The notes under the pieces: model-generated
Database searches by the model: none
What the model was told of the DNA's origin: nothing
The model's input: only the letters and a program-made list of their open reading frames with translations
Assembly (NCBI GenBank): GCA_950075865.1
Contig: CATMVA010000007.1
Span: 37,497-101,496 of the forward strand
Direction of reading: 5' to 3'
Length of the DNA: 64,000 bases
Origin: an uncultured Oscillospiraceae bacterium
GTDB lineage: Bacteria; Bacillota; Clostridia; Oscillospirales; Oscillospiraceae
Made by a program: the position numbers and the translations under genes
Shown: positions 41,165-50,192 of the stretch, one piece after another
Layout: every line of letters begins with the position of its first letter
Position numbering within the stretch: the first letter of the stretch is position 1

Positions 41165-43513
41165 ATGAGCAAAAATCTGAGCCGCCGCGACTTTATCAAA
41201 GGTGCGGCAGCGGGGATCGCCGGCGTAGCCGCCATGGGCGTGCTGGGCGCCTGCGGCGATACCGGCAGCACCCCCACTCCCACCCCCGACGGGAGCCCCG
41301 AGGCCAAGGGCCTCTACAATCCCGGCACTTACAGCGCCCACGCCACCGGCATGGGCGACCTTACGGTCACCATGACCTTCGACGCCAACTCCATCACCGC
41401 GGTGGAGCTGGACCTCAGCAACGAGACTCCCGACCTGGGACAGGCCAAGGGCGAGGAGCTGAAGCAGGCCATTCTGGACGCCCAGAGCGCCGACATCGAC
41501 GCCATCGGCGGCGTCACCATGACCAGCGAGGCCGTCAAGACGGCGGCCGCCGCCTGTATCGCCCAGGCCAAGGGCGAGAGCGTGGAGATCCCTGTGGTGG
41601 ATCCCTCTGCCGGCGAAGCCCGTGTCAAGGGCTACTCCGGCCCCGGCGACTGGCTGGGCGAGGCACCCAAGCTGACCCCCGATGAGACCCAGAATGTGGA
41701 GATGGTCATCGTGGGCATGGGCCACGCCGGCGCCCAGGCCCTCCTCACCGCCATGCAGGCGGGTGCCAAGGATGTGGTGGCTCTGGAGAAGCAGGGCTCC
41801 GACGTGTTCGACTGGTACGGCGAGGATATCGGCGCTTACAACACCAAGCTGGCCAAGGAGCACGGCATCAAGGAGTACGACCTGGGCGAGATCGTCAACG
41901 AGTACGTTCTCCGGGCCGGCGGCCGCTGCAACCCCGCCATCATCCGCTCCTTCGTCCACAACTCCGGTCCCATGGTGGACAACATGCTGGAGGTGGCCAA
42001 GGAGGTCCTGGCCGACAAGGAGCGCTACGCCTCTCTGGAGGGCGTCAAGGGCACCGTTCTAGAGAACAACGTGAAGACCCTGGAAGAGATCATGCTGGTC
42101 TACGACAACACCCCCAACGGCCAGCTCTTTATCCAGACCCAGATGGACGCCTCCAAGCTGGCCCAGGGCCTGGACGTCTATCAGTGCGAGAACCTGACCA
42201 ACTACCCCATCGTCACCGGCACCAAGACCTGGGCCACCACGGTCACCTTCGCCGGCAAGTATAACGACGAGCCCATCCAGGGCGTGGCCGCCAACTCCAC
42301 CATCCGTTACATCCAGAGCGCCTGCGTGGCCAAGGCCGTGGACATGGGCGCCAAGGTCTGCTTCGACGCCTCCGCCCAGGTCCTGGTCCAGAATGCTCAG
42401 GGCGACGTCACCGGCGTCATCGCCAAGGTAGGCGGCAAGACCATCCAGTACAACACCAGCAAGGGCGTCATCCTGGCCGGCGGCGGCTACGCTGCCAACA
42501 AGGACATGTGCTGGGCCCTCCTCAACGAGTACATGGAAGAGGGCGAGCGCGGCGGCGGCGAGAAGGACAGCTTCTTCTCCTTCATGGGCGGCCGCGACGG
42601 CTCCTCCATCAAGCTGGGCTGCTGGGCCGGCGGCTATATCGATCCCGCCCCCCGGGGCACCATGATCCTTGGCGGCGGCGTCTCCAGCCCCTGGGGCGCC
42701 AACAGCTGCCTGTGGCTCAACGCCAAGGGCAAGCGTTACTGCAACGAGGGCAACATGTCCTCCGCCAACCGGGCCACATACCTTCAGGAGTCCGGCATCG
42801 CCGTGATGCTGGTGGACGCCAACTGGGCCCTCAGCGCCACCGGCTCCGGCATGGAGCACGGCGGCCCCGACTTCGGCCGTCCCCAGTTCTGGGCCGACAT
42901 GGCCGAGGGCATGGAGAGCGAGCCCGATGAGAACGGCCAGATCACCATCAAGACCGGCACCATCATGGAACGGGGCTACACCAAGATGTACAAGGCCAAC
43001 ACCCTTGACGAGCTGCTGACCCTCTGCGGCTATGACGAGGCCACCAAGAAGGTGGCTCTGGAGAGCATCGCCCACTACAACGAGCTCTGCCACGCCGGCG
43101 TGGATTCCGACTACGGCAAGGGCAAGATCGCCATGATCCCCATCGAGAAGGCTCCCTTCTACGCCAGCGTTGGCTCTGTGGGCGCCTCTGCCCCCACCCC
43201 CGCCATGGTCACCATGTCGGGCCTGATCACCAACGAGGAGTACTGCGTCATGGCCATGGATGTGGTCGAGGTGGAGAGCGCCGGCGGACCTGGCGGCCCG
43301 GGCGGCCCGGGCGGCCCGGGCGGTGGCCCTGGCGGCCCCGGGGGCGGCAAGCGGAAGAGCGTCTCCTTCCGTCCCATCAAGGGCCTCTACGCCGTGGGCA
43401 ACGCCATGGGCGGCCGTTACGGCCTGGGCTACAGTTGCCCCTCGGCCGGCAACTCCATCGGCATGGCCTGCACCAACGGCTTTGTGGCCGGCAAGATCGT
43501 GGCCGGGCTGTAA
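41165..43513 (+). CDS. Tat-exported flavoprotein reductase with FMN-binding and FAD domains
   Basis: A 782-aa protein. Tat signal SRRDFIKG with lipobox LGAC (Cys30), so a lipid-anchored extracytoplasmic enzyme. FMN-binding domain (about 52-135) with GGVTMTS, where Thr118 is the likely covalent FMN site made by ApbE. The flavocytochrome c/fumarate reductase-type FAD domain begins VEMVIVGMGHAGAQAL and ends GNAMGGRYGLGYSCPSAGNS. Relatives reduce fumarate, urocanate and other enoates as electron sinks. A Gly-Pro-rich insert (about 706-730) breaks the domain late. Start chosen at 41165 by the Tat signal. Probably repressed by the divergent TetR. Confidence 0.88.
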   Translation: MSKNLSRRDFIKGAAAGIAGVAAMGVLGACGDTGSTPTPTPDGSPEAKGLYNPGTYSAHATGMGDLTVTMTFDANSITAVELDLSNETPDLGQAKGEELKQAILDAQSADIDAIGGVTMTSEAVKTAAAACIAQAKGESVEIPVVDPSAGEARVKGYSGPGDWLGEAPKLTPDETQNVEMVIVGMGHAGAQALLTAMQAGAKDVVALEKQGSDVFDWYGEDIGAYNTKLAKEHGIKEYDLGEIVNEYVLRAGGRCNPAIIRSFVHNSGPMVDNMLEVAKEVLADKERYASLEGVKGTVLENNVKTLEEIMLVYDNTPNGQLFIQTQMDASKLAQGLDVYQCENLTNYPIVTGTKTWATTVTFAGKYNDEPIQGVAANSTIRYIQSACVAKAVDMGAKVCFDASAQVLVQNAQGDVTGVIAKVGGKTIQYNTSKGVILAGGGYAANKDMCWALLNEYMEEGERGGGEKDSFFSFMGGRDGSSIKLGCWAGGYIDPAPRGTMILGGGVSSPWGANSCLWLNAKGKRYCNEGNMSSANRATYLQESGIAVMLVDANWALSATGSGMEHGGPDFGRPQFWADMAEGMESEPDENGQITIKTGTIMERGYTKMYKANTLDELLTLCGYDEATKKVALESIAHYNELCHAGVDSDYGKGKIAMIPIEKAPFYASVGSVGASAPTPAMVTMSGLITNEEYCVMAMDVVEVESAGGPGGPGGPGGPGGGPGGPGGGKRKSVSFRPIKGLYAVGNAMGGRYGLGYSCPSAGNSIGMACTNGFVAGKIVAGL

Positions 43514-43561
43514 AGACCCTTCCCCGGGGTGATTGACAATCCCCCCAAGCTATGCAACAAT

Positions 43562-43598
43562 AAAAGGGCTCCGCTCTTTCGGGAGCGGAGCCCTTTTT
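43562..43598 (+). terminator. Intrinsic terminator of the reductase gene
   Basis: 15-bp arms (43562-43576, 43583-43597), 6-nt loop, T-run. Confidence 0.88.
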
Positions 43599-43617
43599 AC
43601 CATCAGGAGGTGATCCC

Positions 43618-44958
43618 ATGGAACTGACCGAACGGGTAGAGCAGGAGCGTCTGGCCAAAGAGGCTGTCTACGCCGAGATGAAGGAAAACCCCATCGACCT
43701 GGACGCCCTCTACGACGCCATGGTCAAGACCATCCACTACGACTATGTGGGCTTCGAGGACAAGCGGAAATACTACATGCCCAACGAGAGCCGTACCTAC
43801 GTATTCACCAACTACCGCTACGGCACCCTGACCATGGAGATCCTGGCCCGGAGCCTTCACCAGTTCGTGGGGGACATGCACGACCGTCACCTGCGCTTCC
43901 ACTGTGAGGACTGGATCGACTACCGGAACCTGGCCATGCGCTACCGGGTCCGGGCCGCCAGGGACTGCCTCTACGTGACCTCTGCCGACCCCGGGACCGG
44001 CCTGGTCCCCGGGGACAGGATCCTGGAGGTCCAGAGCATGCCCCCCCAGCGGATCCGGGCCTATATGCGCCACACGGCCTTCCACAGCAGCAACCCCGAG
44101 CGGGAGCTCTGGGGCGGCTACCTGCGCATGGCCCAAAGCCTGGAGGTGGAGCACGCCGGCGGCCGCCGGGAGCGGCTGGAGATGACCCTCTGGCCCGCCC
44201 GGGAGGAGCTCTACCCCATCGAATTCCGGATGCTGGAGGGGGAATCCGCCTACCTTCGGCTGGAGCGTATGGACCGGGCGGCCATGGAGGAGCTCCTGGC
44301 CCAACACGGCGGGGACATCTCCCACAGCCGCAAGCTCATCTTGGACCTCCGCCGGAATGTGGGCGGGGACTCGGACGCCTGCGACGGCCTCCTGCCCTAC
44401 CTGGTGGACCGGGAGCGGTCCATGGCCGGGCTCCTGGGGGACGAGGGCTGCTGGTGCCTCTTCACAGAGAACAATTGCAACCGCCGGTATGACGTACTCT
44501 CCGCCTTCCGCGCCACCCTCACCGCCCCGGAAGAAATCGCCCTCATCGACGCCGAGCTGGCCCTCTACAGGGACAACTTCGGTAAGGGGCTTGTTTTCCT
44601 GCCCCCCGAGCCCGCGGAGGGGGCCGTTTCCCCCGCCCCGGCCGCTCCTGAGCGGGTGGTGGTGATCACCGACACCTTCTGCGAGGACGAGGGGGAAACC
44701 TTCGTGGCCCTGTGCAAACGCTGCGGGAGCAAGGTCACGGTCATCGGCCGGCCCACCATGGGCACCCTGGACTACTTTGATCCCATCACCATCGCCGTCC
44801 ACGAAAAAATGACCCTCTCCTATCCCATCCGTATGACCCACGCCGCCCACGAGGGCCGCGGCATCAGCGAGAAGGGCCTCAGCGTAGATGAATACATCCC
44901 CTGGACCCCGGACGAGATCGGCCGGGACCTGCTCCTGGAGCGGGCCATGGCTCTCTGA
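43618..44958 (+). CDS. Peptidase S41-like protein, catalytic Ser apparently lost
   Basis: A 446-aa cytoplasmic protein with the S41/tricorn-like order: a helical N-part, a PDZ-like region (VRAARDCLYVTSADPGTGLV), KLILDLRRNVGGDSDACDGL and VVVITDTFCEDEGETFVALC, then VIGRPTMGTLDYFDP. In active S41 enzymes the fourth block carries a Ser before Ala-Ala-Glu; here it reads FCEDEGETF, with no Ser. It has no signal peptide. CAGGAGGTGATCCC precedes the ATG. Likely a pseudo-peptidase or a variant using another residue. Confidence 0.7.
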   Translation: MELTERVEQERLAKEAVYAEMKENPIDLDALYDAMVKTIHYDYVGFEDKRKYYMPNESRTYVFTNYRYGTLTMEILARSLHQFVGDMHDRHLRFHCEDWIDYRNLAMRYRVRAARDCLYVTSADPGTGLVPGDRILEVQSMPPQRIRAYMRHTAFHSSNPERELWGGYLRMAQSLEVEHAGGRRERLEMTLWPAREELYPIEFRMLEGESAYLRLERMDRAAMEELLAQHGGDISHSRKLILDLRRNVGGDSDACDGLLPYLVDRERSMAGLLGDEGCWCLFTENNCNRRYDVLSAFRATLTAPEEIALIDAELALYRDNFGKGLVFLPPEPAEGAVSPAPAAPERVVVITDTFCEDEGETFVALCKRCGSKVTVIGRPTMGTLDYFDPITIAVHEKMTLSYPIRMTHAAHEGRGISEKGLSVDEYIPWTPDEIGRDLLLERAMAL

Positions 44959-44967
44959 TCCAACACG

Positions 44968-45005
44968 AAAAGGCCCCCGAAGCTGTCGCTTCGGGGGCCT
45001 TTTTG
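44968..45005 (+). terminator. Intrinsic terminator of the S41-like gene
   Basis: 14-16 bp arms (44968-44983, 44988-45003), 4-nt loop, T-run. Confidence 0.88.
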
Positions 45006-45086
45006 TCCCTCCCCTTTTCGGGGGAAACCTTGACAATCCCCCCGCCTTCGTATACAATAGCAGCAGACCGCAAAACAAACTGAATA

Positions 45087-45181
45087 CAGGGGCGCTGGAC
45101 GCAAGTCCGGCTGAGATGAAGAAGGATAGTGCTCCTTCCGGTCCCTTGAACCTGATCCGGGTAATGCCGGCGTAGGAAGCG
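45087..45181 (+). promoter_or_regulatory. TPP (thiamine pyrophosphate) riboswitch
   Basis: The THI-box core is present: GGGGCGC...GGCTGAGATGA, then CCCTTGAACCTGATCCGGGT and AATGCCGGCGTAGGAAG. It lies upstream of thiT and is followed by a hairpin with a T-rich tail, consistent with transcription control: TPP binding would allow the terminator to form and stop thiT expression. Confidence 0.93.
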
Positions 45182-45210
45182 ATTTGGTGAGGCTTTTTTG
45201 TCTCCTTTCA

Positions 45211-45249
45211 TACCGCAACGCGCCCGGTTTGCGCTTGCGGTACTTTATT
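45211..45249 (+). terminator. Riboswitch-controlled terminator before thiT
   Basis: TACCGCAA/TTGCGGTA with an inner GCGC extension and one bulged base (45211-45223, 45231-45242), followed by CTTTATT, 21 bp before the thiT ATG. Confidence 0.7.
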
Positions 45250-45269
45250 GTAAAGAGAGGCAAACAAGC

Positions 45270-45827
45270 ATGCAAAACAAAACGGTACGTATCATCTGCG
45301 AGGCGGCTCTTTGCGTGGCCATGTCGGCGGTCCTGAGCTACATCAAGCTGGACGTGGGCCCCAGCGGCGGCTCCATCAACGCCACCATGATCCCCCTGAT
45401 CCTCTTCGCCATCCGCTGGGGCTGGGGCTGGGGCGTGGGGGCCGGCCTGGTGTTCGGCACCCTCAAATATTTCCTTGGCGAGGGCATGGTGATCAACTGG
45501 ATCTCCATCGTCTTTGACTACTCGGTGGCTTACGCCTTCGTGGGCTTTGCCGGGGTGCTGAAGCGGAAGTCCGGCCTTGCCTGGCTCTCCGCCCTCATCG
45601 GCAGCGCGGCCCGGTTCGTGATCCACTACATCAGCGGCGTCACGGTCTATGCCCAGTGGATGCCCGAGGAGTTTCTGGGGCTGACCATGACCACCCCGTT
45701 TTTCTACTCCGCACTTTATAACCTGTTCTATATGCTCCCCAGCACCGTGATCTCCGTTGTGGGCGTATTCGCCCTGAGCAAGTCCGCCCCCATCCGCCGC
45801 TGGCTGGAGGGCTCTGACCTGAAATAA
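45270..45827 (+). CDS. thiT: Thiamine ECF transporter substrate-binding subunit ThiT
   Basis: A 185-aa membrane protein with about six helices. YNLFYMLPSTV matches the thiamine-binding Asn region of ThiT, and GVTVYAQWMPE the aromatic ligand site. The N-terminal helix carries the small-residue motif used to bind the ECF energizing module, whose genes are not in this window. The start at 45270 gives the normal N-terminus behind AGAGAGG. The upstream TPP riboswitch strongly supports the thiamine assignment. Confidence 0.92.
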   Translation: MQNKTVRIICEAALCVAMSAVLSYIKLDVGPSGGSINATMIPLILFAIRWGWGWGVGAGLVFGTLKYFLGEGMVINWISIVFDYSVAYAFVGFAGVLKRKSGLAWLSALIGSAARFVIHYISGVTVYAQWMPEEFLGLTMTTPFFYSALYNLFYMLPSTVISVVGVFALSKSAPIRRWLEGSDLK

Positions 45828-45850
45828 CGCCCGGAAAGAGGGGACCTCAT

Positions 45851-46660
45851 TTGGGAAAATTTGACGGTGTGCTCCTGGTATCCGACTACGACAACACCCT
45901 GGGGATTGGGGAGACCATCCCCCCCGACAATCTGGCCATGCTGGACTGGTTCACCGCCCAGGGGGGCCGGTTCACTGTGGCCACCGGCCGGGCTTTCCAC
46001 ACCTTCCGCTACATCCGGGATCAGATCCCCTTCAACGCCCCGGTGCTCCTGTCCAACGGCGCCCAGATCTACGACTTCCAGCAGGAGAAGCTCCTCTCCG
46101 AATCCCTCCTCCCCCCCACCGTTGCCCAAGACATGGCCCACCTTGCCCGCCTGCGCCCCGAGATGAGCCTGGAGGCCTACCGGGGCGAGACCGACATCTA
46201 CGTCTGGAACCCCAACCCCGTTGTGGAAAATCATCTGGCCCACGTCAACTGCACCGTCCACTTTTGCCCCATCGACCAGATCCCCCTCCCCTGGGGCAAA
46301 ACCATTCTGGAACACGACCGCCCCACCCTGCTCTCCCTCCAGGCCGAACTTTTGAGCCGCTGGGGGGACCGGTACGAGGCCGCCTTCTCGGCCGAGACCA
46401 TGCTGGAGCTGGGTGCCAAGGGCTGCACCAAAGGCAACTGCGTCCTGAAGCTGGCCGGGATGCTGGGGATCAAGCGGGAAAACCTCTACTGCGTGGGGGA
46501 CAACGAGAATGACCTTTCCATGCTGGAGGTCTCGGCCATCCCCTTCGCCCCGGCCAACGCCATCCCGGAGGTCCGGGCCTTCCCCGGCCTCCATCTCCTC
46601 CCCCGGTGTAATGAGGGAGCCGTCGCCGCCCTCATCCGCCACCTGGATACGCTTTACTGA
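45851..46660 (+). CDS. HAD-superfamily phosphatase, Cof type
   Basis: A 269-aa Cof/IIB-type HAD hydrolase: nucleophile motif SDYDNTLG, VATGRAFHTF, and the third/fourth motif CVGDNENDLSML. The cap domain lies between (about 85-185). It probably removes phosphate from small sugar phosphates or cofactors; the place after thiT could hint at a thiamine or other cofactor phosphate, but this is only position. A TTG start behind GAGGGGACC. Confidence 0.87.
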   Translation: MGKFDGVLLVSDYDNTLGIGETIPPDNLAMLDWFTAQGGRFTVATGRAFHTFRYIRDQIPFNAPVLLSNGAQIYDFQQEKLLSESLLPPTVAQDMAHLARLRPEMSLEAYRGETDIYVWNPNPVVENHLAHVNCTVHFCPIDQIPLPWGKTILEHDRPTLLSLQAELLSRWGDRYEAAFSAETMLELGAKGCTKGNCVLKLAGMLGIKRENLYCVGDNENDLSMLEVSAIPFAPANAIPEVRAFPGLHLLPRCNEGAVAALIRHLDTLY

Positions 46661-46669
46661 GGGCGCGCC

Positions 46670-47185
46670 ATGAACATCATCCTCATCGGTATGCCCGGCT
46701 CGGGCAAATCCACCGTGGCCCGCCTGCTGGCCAAACGGCTGGGCTATACCTTTTTGGACGTAGACCCCCTCATCGTCCGGTCCTTCGGCGCCCCCAACCT
46801 CCAGGCCGTGCTGGATTCCCTGGGGACCGAGGCTTTCCTGGACGCCGAGACCGAGGTCATCTCCGCCATCTCCTGCGAAAACACCGTCCTGGCCCCCGGC
46901 GGCTCGGCCGTCCTCCGGGAGCGGGGAGCCCTCCACCTCAAGTCCCTGGGCCCCGTGGTCTACCTGAAACCCTCGGTCCAGGCCCTGGAGAGCCGCCTGG
47001 GCAACCTGGCCACCCGGGGCGTCACCCTGGCCCCCGGCCAGACCCTCCGGGACCTCTACGACTACCGCGCCCCCTTCTACGAAAAATACGCCGACATCAC
47101 CATCGCCGGCGACCAGCCCCGGCCCGAGGACACCCTGGTTCTGATCCTCTCGGCCTTAAAGACCCTGGACCGGACCTGTTTCTGA
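46670..47185 (+). CDS. Shikimate kinase-family P-loop kinase
   Basis: A 171-aa protein with Walker A GMPGSGKST (8-16) and the shikimate-kinase order: DVDPLIV, then LGTEAFLDAETEVI, LAPGGSAVL and DYRAPFYEKYADI. In typical AroK the second block has FRxxE with an Arg binding shikimate, and the third has GGG; here these are FLDAE and GGS. It may still be shikimate kinase, but a different small substrate is possible. It begins nine bases after the HAD gene and ends in a terminator. Confidence 0.78.
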   Translation: MNIILIGMPGSGKSTVARLLAKRLGYTFLDVDPLIVRSFGAPNLQAVLDSLGTEAFLDAETEVISAISCENTVLAPGGSAVLRERGALHLKSLGPVVYLKPSVQALESRLGNLATRGVTLAPGQTLRDLYDYRAPFYEKYADITIAGDQPRPEDTLVLILSALKTLDRTCF

Positions 47186-47187
47186 AT

Positions 47188-47224
47188 AAAAAATGTCCGG
47201 CGGATCATCCGCCGGACATTTTTT
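47188..47224. terminator. Bidirectional intrinsic terminator
   Basis: Perfect 18-bp arms (47188-47205, 47207-47224) around one base, A-run and T-run ends; between the kinase gene and the convergent XRE gene. Confidence 0.9.
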
Positions 47225-47465
47225 ATTTGATCTCCTGTTCCAGATCCTCAAAGATCGGGTCATCGAAAAAGGCCCGCAAACTGATCTCCAGTCCGTCACA
47301 CAGCTTCTGAATGGATACCACGCCGGGATTCTTGCTCCTGTTGTCCAGCATGCTGTAGATCGTGGACGGGGCCACCCCGCTGCGATTGGCCAGCTCATTT
47401 ATCGCGATATTCCGTTCGGCACACAATACCTGCAGCCGAATGGCTACTGCGTCCTTCGCGTTCAT
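47223..47465 (-). CDS. XRE-family regulator (80 aa)
   Basis: A single HTH domain: RLQVLCAERNIAINELANRS, then GVAPSTIYSMLDNRSKNPGV. The C-terminal tail is acidic (FFDDPIFEDLEQEI). GGAAGGGGGCATCCCG precedes the ATG. It is divergent from the 88-aa frame at 47603. An ATATATC-containing AT-rich region with inverted ATATATCG/CGATATAT-like symmetry lies just upstream and may be its operator. Confidence 0.82.
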   Translation of the reverse strand: MNAKDAVAIRLQVLCAERNIAINELANRSGVAPSTIYSMLDNRSKNPGVVSIQKLCDGLEISLRAFFDDPIFEDLEQEIK

Positions 47466-47602
47466 CGGGATGCCCCCTTCCTAATAGGAAGTATACCCAT
47501 TTTGCGATATATCGTATATGATATATCACAGAAAAAGGGAGCCACTATGATCAGCACATCAAAGAGCTTTATTCCAGAATCAGACCGTTTGACGCAGAGG
47601 AA

Positions 47603-47869
47603 ATGTATACCTCGGAGGAGTATGCCAAATTACGGGAAGTCCGGGAAAAGATCTATGGCATAATAGGCTGGAGGGAGCGCCCTGCGCTCCATTTCGCCAT
47701 TGATTTGATGTTGGATACGGTGGATGAGGAGATCGAGATGGTATGTCTCCGGTTTTTCGCCGAGGGCTACACCATGGGCCAGCAGGATGCAGCTCAGCCC
47801 CCCTGCCCCCCTCTTTCTCTTGGTACTTGTAATTTTCATCCAAATCTGGTATACTATCTTTACCTGTGA
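47603..47869 (+). CDS. Small hypothetical protein (88 aa, start uncertain)
   Basis: An open frame beginning [20 protein letters not shown], with a helical core ([20 protein letters not shown]) and GYTMGQQDA; the last 25 residues lose this character and may not be functional sequence. The ATG has AGAGG only two bases away, too close to be ideal, and the frame stays open upstream without another good start. No family was recognised. Confidence 0.4.
   Translation: MYTSEEYAKLREVREKIYGIIGWRERPALHFAIDLMLDTVDEEIEMVCLRFFAEGYTMGQQDAAQPPCPPLSLGTCNFHPNLVYYLYL
47827..47855 (+). promoter_or_regulatory. SigA-type promoter of the DEAD-box helicase gene
   Basis: -35 TTGTAA (47827-47832), 17-bp spacer, -10 TATACT (47850-47855). 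It implies a leader of about 185 nt before the helicase ATG, with GC-rich self-complementary stretches. Confidence 0.6.
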
Positions 47870-48045
47870 TAGTTTCACGGCCAGAGCCGCCCAAGAACGG
47901 CCCGCCGTGTATGGCCCCTCCAGCGGAAGGAGGGACCCGGCATATTGCCGCTATATGTTCCGCTCTCCCCCCACCCGGACCTGTCGAAATTTGGCAGGCC
48001 CCCGTTTTGCTGTGGCCGGGACATTTGAAAAAAGGAACATCGCAT

Positions 48046-50055
48046 ATGACCTTCCAAGAACTGGGACTCTGTCCCCCCATCCTCTCCGCCCTTCGGGACC
48101 TGGGCTATGAAAAGCCCTCCCCCATTCAGGAGAAAGCCATTCTCCCCGCCCTCGCCGGCCGGGACGTGCTGGGCTGCGCCCAGACGGGCACCGGCAAGAC
48201 CTGCGCCTTCGCCACCCCCATTCTCCAGCAGCTCAACGCCCGCAAGGCCGAGCCTCTCCGGGGCGTCCGACCCATCCGTGCCCTCATCCTCACCCCAACC
48301 CGGGAGCTTGCCCTCCAGATCCAGGAGAGCTTCGAGCACTACGGCAAGAACCTTCCCCTCCGCTCGGCCGTCATCTTCGGCGGCGTGGGGCAGCAGCCCC
48401 AGGTGGATAAGCTGAAAGCCGGGGTGGACATCCTGGTGGCCACCCCCGGCCGCCTGGAGGACCTCCACGACCAGGGCTTCATCCACGTGGAAAAGCTGGA
48501 GATCTTTGTCCTGGACGAGGCCGACCGTATGCTGGACATGGGCTTCATCCACGACGTAAAGAAAATTTTGAAGTGGATCCCCCAGAAGAAGCAGACCCTC
48601 TTCTTCTCGGCCACCATGCCCCCCGAGGTCCAGCATCTGGTGGACTCCCTGCTGACCGACCCGGTGAAGGTGGCGGTGGACCCGGTCTCCTCCCCGGTGG
48701 AGGTCATCGACCAGCGGCTCTTCTATGTGGACCGGACCAACAAGTCCAAGCTCCTGGCCATGCTGGTAAAGCACCCCGAGGTGAAAAACGCCCTGGTGTT
48801 CACCCGCACCAAGCACGGGGCCAACAAGGTGGCAGGGGATCTTGCCAAGGCGGGCATCCCCGCCGCCGCCATCCACGGCAACAAGAGCCAGACCGCCCGG
48901 CAGCAGGCCCTTGCCGACTTCAAGGCGGGCAGGATCCGCGCCCTGGTGGCCACCGACATCGCCGCCCGGGGCATCGACATCGAAGAGCTCTCCCACGTCT
49001 TCAACTATAACCTGCCCGACGTGCCCGAGACCTACGTTCACCGCATCGGCCGCACCGGCCGGGCGGGCCACAGGGGTACCGCCGTCTCCTTCTGCGAATT
49101 CGGGGAGAAAGAGCTTCTGGTTCCCATTGAGAAGCTGTTGAAAAAGCCCATCCCCGTGGTGGAGGGCCACCCCTTCCCCATGGAGAACTTCGAGGCCCCC
49201 AAGCGGGATAAACACGGCAAGATCGTCAACGCCGACGATGACGAAGCCCGCCAAGCCGCAAGAGCGCGGAAAAAGCAACGGGAAGAGGGCAAAAAGCAAC
49301 CGGCATCTTCCCCTGTGGGGCAGGCCGCCGTGGGGCGCGACGCCCCGGCGAGCCAACCCTCTCCCAAAAGTCCCCCTGTGGGGCGGGGCGAGGCGCCCCG
49401 CCAACCATCTCGTACCCCCGCCTCCGTCAAAAAGCAGCCGGGCTACCGCCCCAGCAAGACCGTGGACCAAGCCCTCTCGGCCATGAGCCCCAAGCCTGTG
49501 GGACGGGGCGAGGCGCCCCGCCAACCCGATCCCAAGCCCAAAACCTCCCCCGGCCAGGACGCCGCCTTCCAGGCCTGGCTGGCTGAGGAGCGGGCCATCC
49601 AGGCCAAAAAGTTCCGGAACGACCCCCTGGCCGGAGAGGAGATCATGGATGCCACCGCCCGCCTTCTCGCCCCCAAGGGGACCGCTTCCAAAACCCGGGA
49701 AGATCTGCCCAAAAGCGAAGACAGCCGGAGCAAACCGTCCCCCATTTCTCAAAACACCCCCAAAAATCCAAAAACCGGGGTCAAAACCCCGGAAAACAGG
49801 GTCAAAACGCCCTCAAAATCCACCCCGCGCAAAAAAGGCAACAAACAGGCCAAATCCGTTGTGCCACAGTCGTTTCACGTGGAACATCCCCAGCCGTTGC
49901 CCCGGCAGGAAAAGCCCTCTCCAAAAAGGGATCCCCGCCGTAATAACCGCCCCCGCCACGCCCCCGTGGAACCCCCGCGTTCCAACGCCCAGAAGGACTC
50001 CACCGAACAAAAAAGCCTGATGCGCCCCTACTATTTCAACCCCAGCGAGGACTGA
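48046..50055 (+). CDS. DEAD-box RNA helicase with long repetitive basic tail
   Basis: A 669-aa RNA helicase, RhlE/CshA-like. Q motif region [16 protein letters not shown], motif I AQTGTGKT (about 45-52), motif [10 protein letters not shown], motif III SAT, helicase C-terminal [10 protein letters not shown]. The core is about 380 residues; the remaining 290 are low-complexity, Pro/Lys/Arg-rich, with repeated [11 protein letters not shown] units. It remodels RNA during ribosome assembly or decay. The start at 48046 follows AAAAGGAAC; a longer frame reads through leader DNA. It has its own promoter and terminator. Confidence 0.9.
   Translation: MTFQELGLCPPILSALRDLGYEKPSPIQEKAILPALAGRDVLGCAQTGTGKTCAFATPILQQLNARKAEPLRGVRPIRALILTPTRELALQIQESFEHYGKNLPLRSAVIFGGVGQQPQVDKLKAGVDILVATPGRLEDLHDQGFIHVEKLEIFVLDEADRMLDMGFIHDVKKILKWIPQKKQTLFFSATMPPEVQHLVDSLLTDPVKVAVDPVSSPVEVIDQRLFYVDRTNKSKLLAMLVKHPEVKNALVFTRTKHGANKVAGDLAKAGIPAAAIHGNKSQTARQQALADFKAGRIRALVATDIAARGIDIEELSHVFNYNLPDVPETYVHRIGRTGRAGHRGTAVSFCEFGEKELLVPIEKLLKKPIPVVEGHPFPMENFEAPKRDKHGKIVNADDDEARQAARARKKQREEGKKQPASSPVGQAAVGRDAPASQPSPKSPPVGRGEAPRQPSRTPASVKKQPGYRPSKTVDQALSAMSPKPVGRGEAPRQPDPKPKTSPGQDAAFQAWLAEERAIQAKKFRNDPLAGEEIMDATARLLAPKGTASKTREDLPKSEDSRSKPSPISQNTPKNPKTGVKTPENRVKTPSKSTPRKKGNKQAKSVVPQSFHVEHPQPLPRQEKPSPKRDPRRNNRPRHAPVEPPRSNAQKDSTEQKSLMRPYYFNPSED
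49312..49527 (+). repeat. Three palindromic GC-rich repeat units inside the helicase gene
   Basis: CCTGTGGGG-type units begin at 49312, 49375 and 49495. The second and third share GGGGCGAGGCGCCCCGCCAA, containing the hairpin GGCGGGGCG/CGCCCCGCC, and are exactly 120 bp apart. The first is a diverged version (GGGGCGCGACGCCCC). All are in frame, encoding [11 protein letters not shown] or a variant. Confidence 0.7.
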
Positions 50056-50155
50056 CCCAGTCCCCGTGGTCCTTAGTCCCCCAACCTTTTCTCCCTTTTC
50101 CGCGAGGCACTGGTGAACGCCCCTTCCCATCCCCTGAACAGCATAAAAACAGCAC

Positions 50156-50192
50156 AAAATCCCGCCTGTCACCATGACAGGCGGGATTTTCT
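50156..50192 (+). terminator. Intrinsic terminator after the helicase gene
   Basis: Perfect 16-bp arms (50156-50171, 50175-50190), 3-nt loop, T-rich end; about 100 bp after the stop. Confidence 0.82.

Noticed and set aside
47875..49752. 625-codon open frame opposite the DEAD-box helicase
   Set aside because: Shadow of the helicase gene; its residues are Gly/His/Leu-rich without any family motif.
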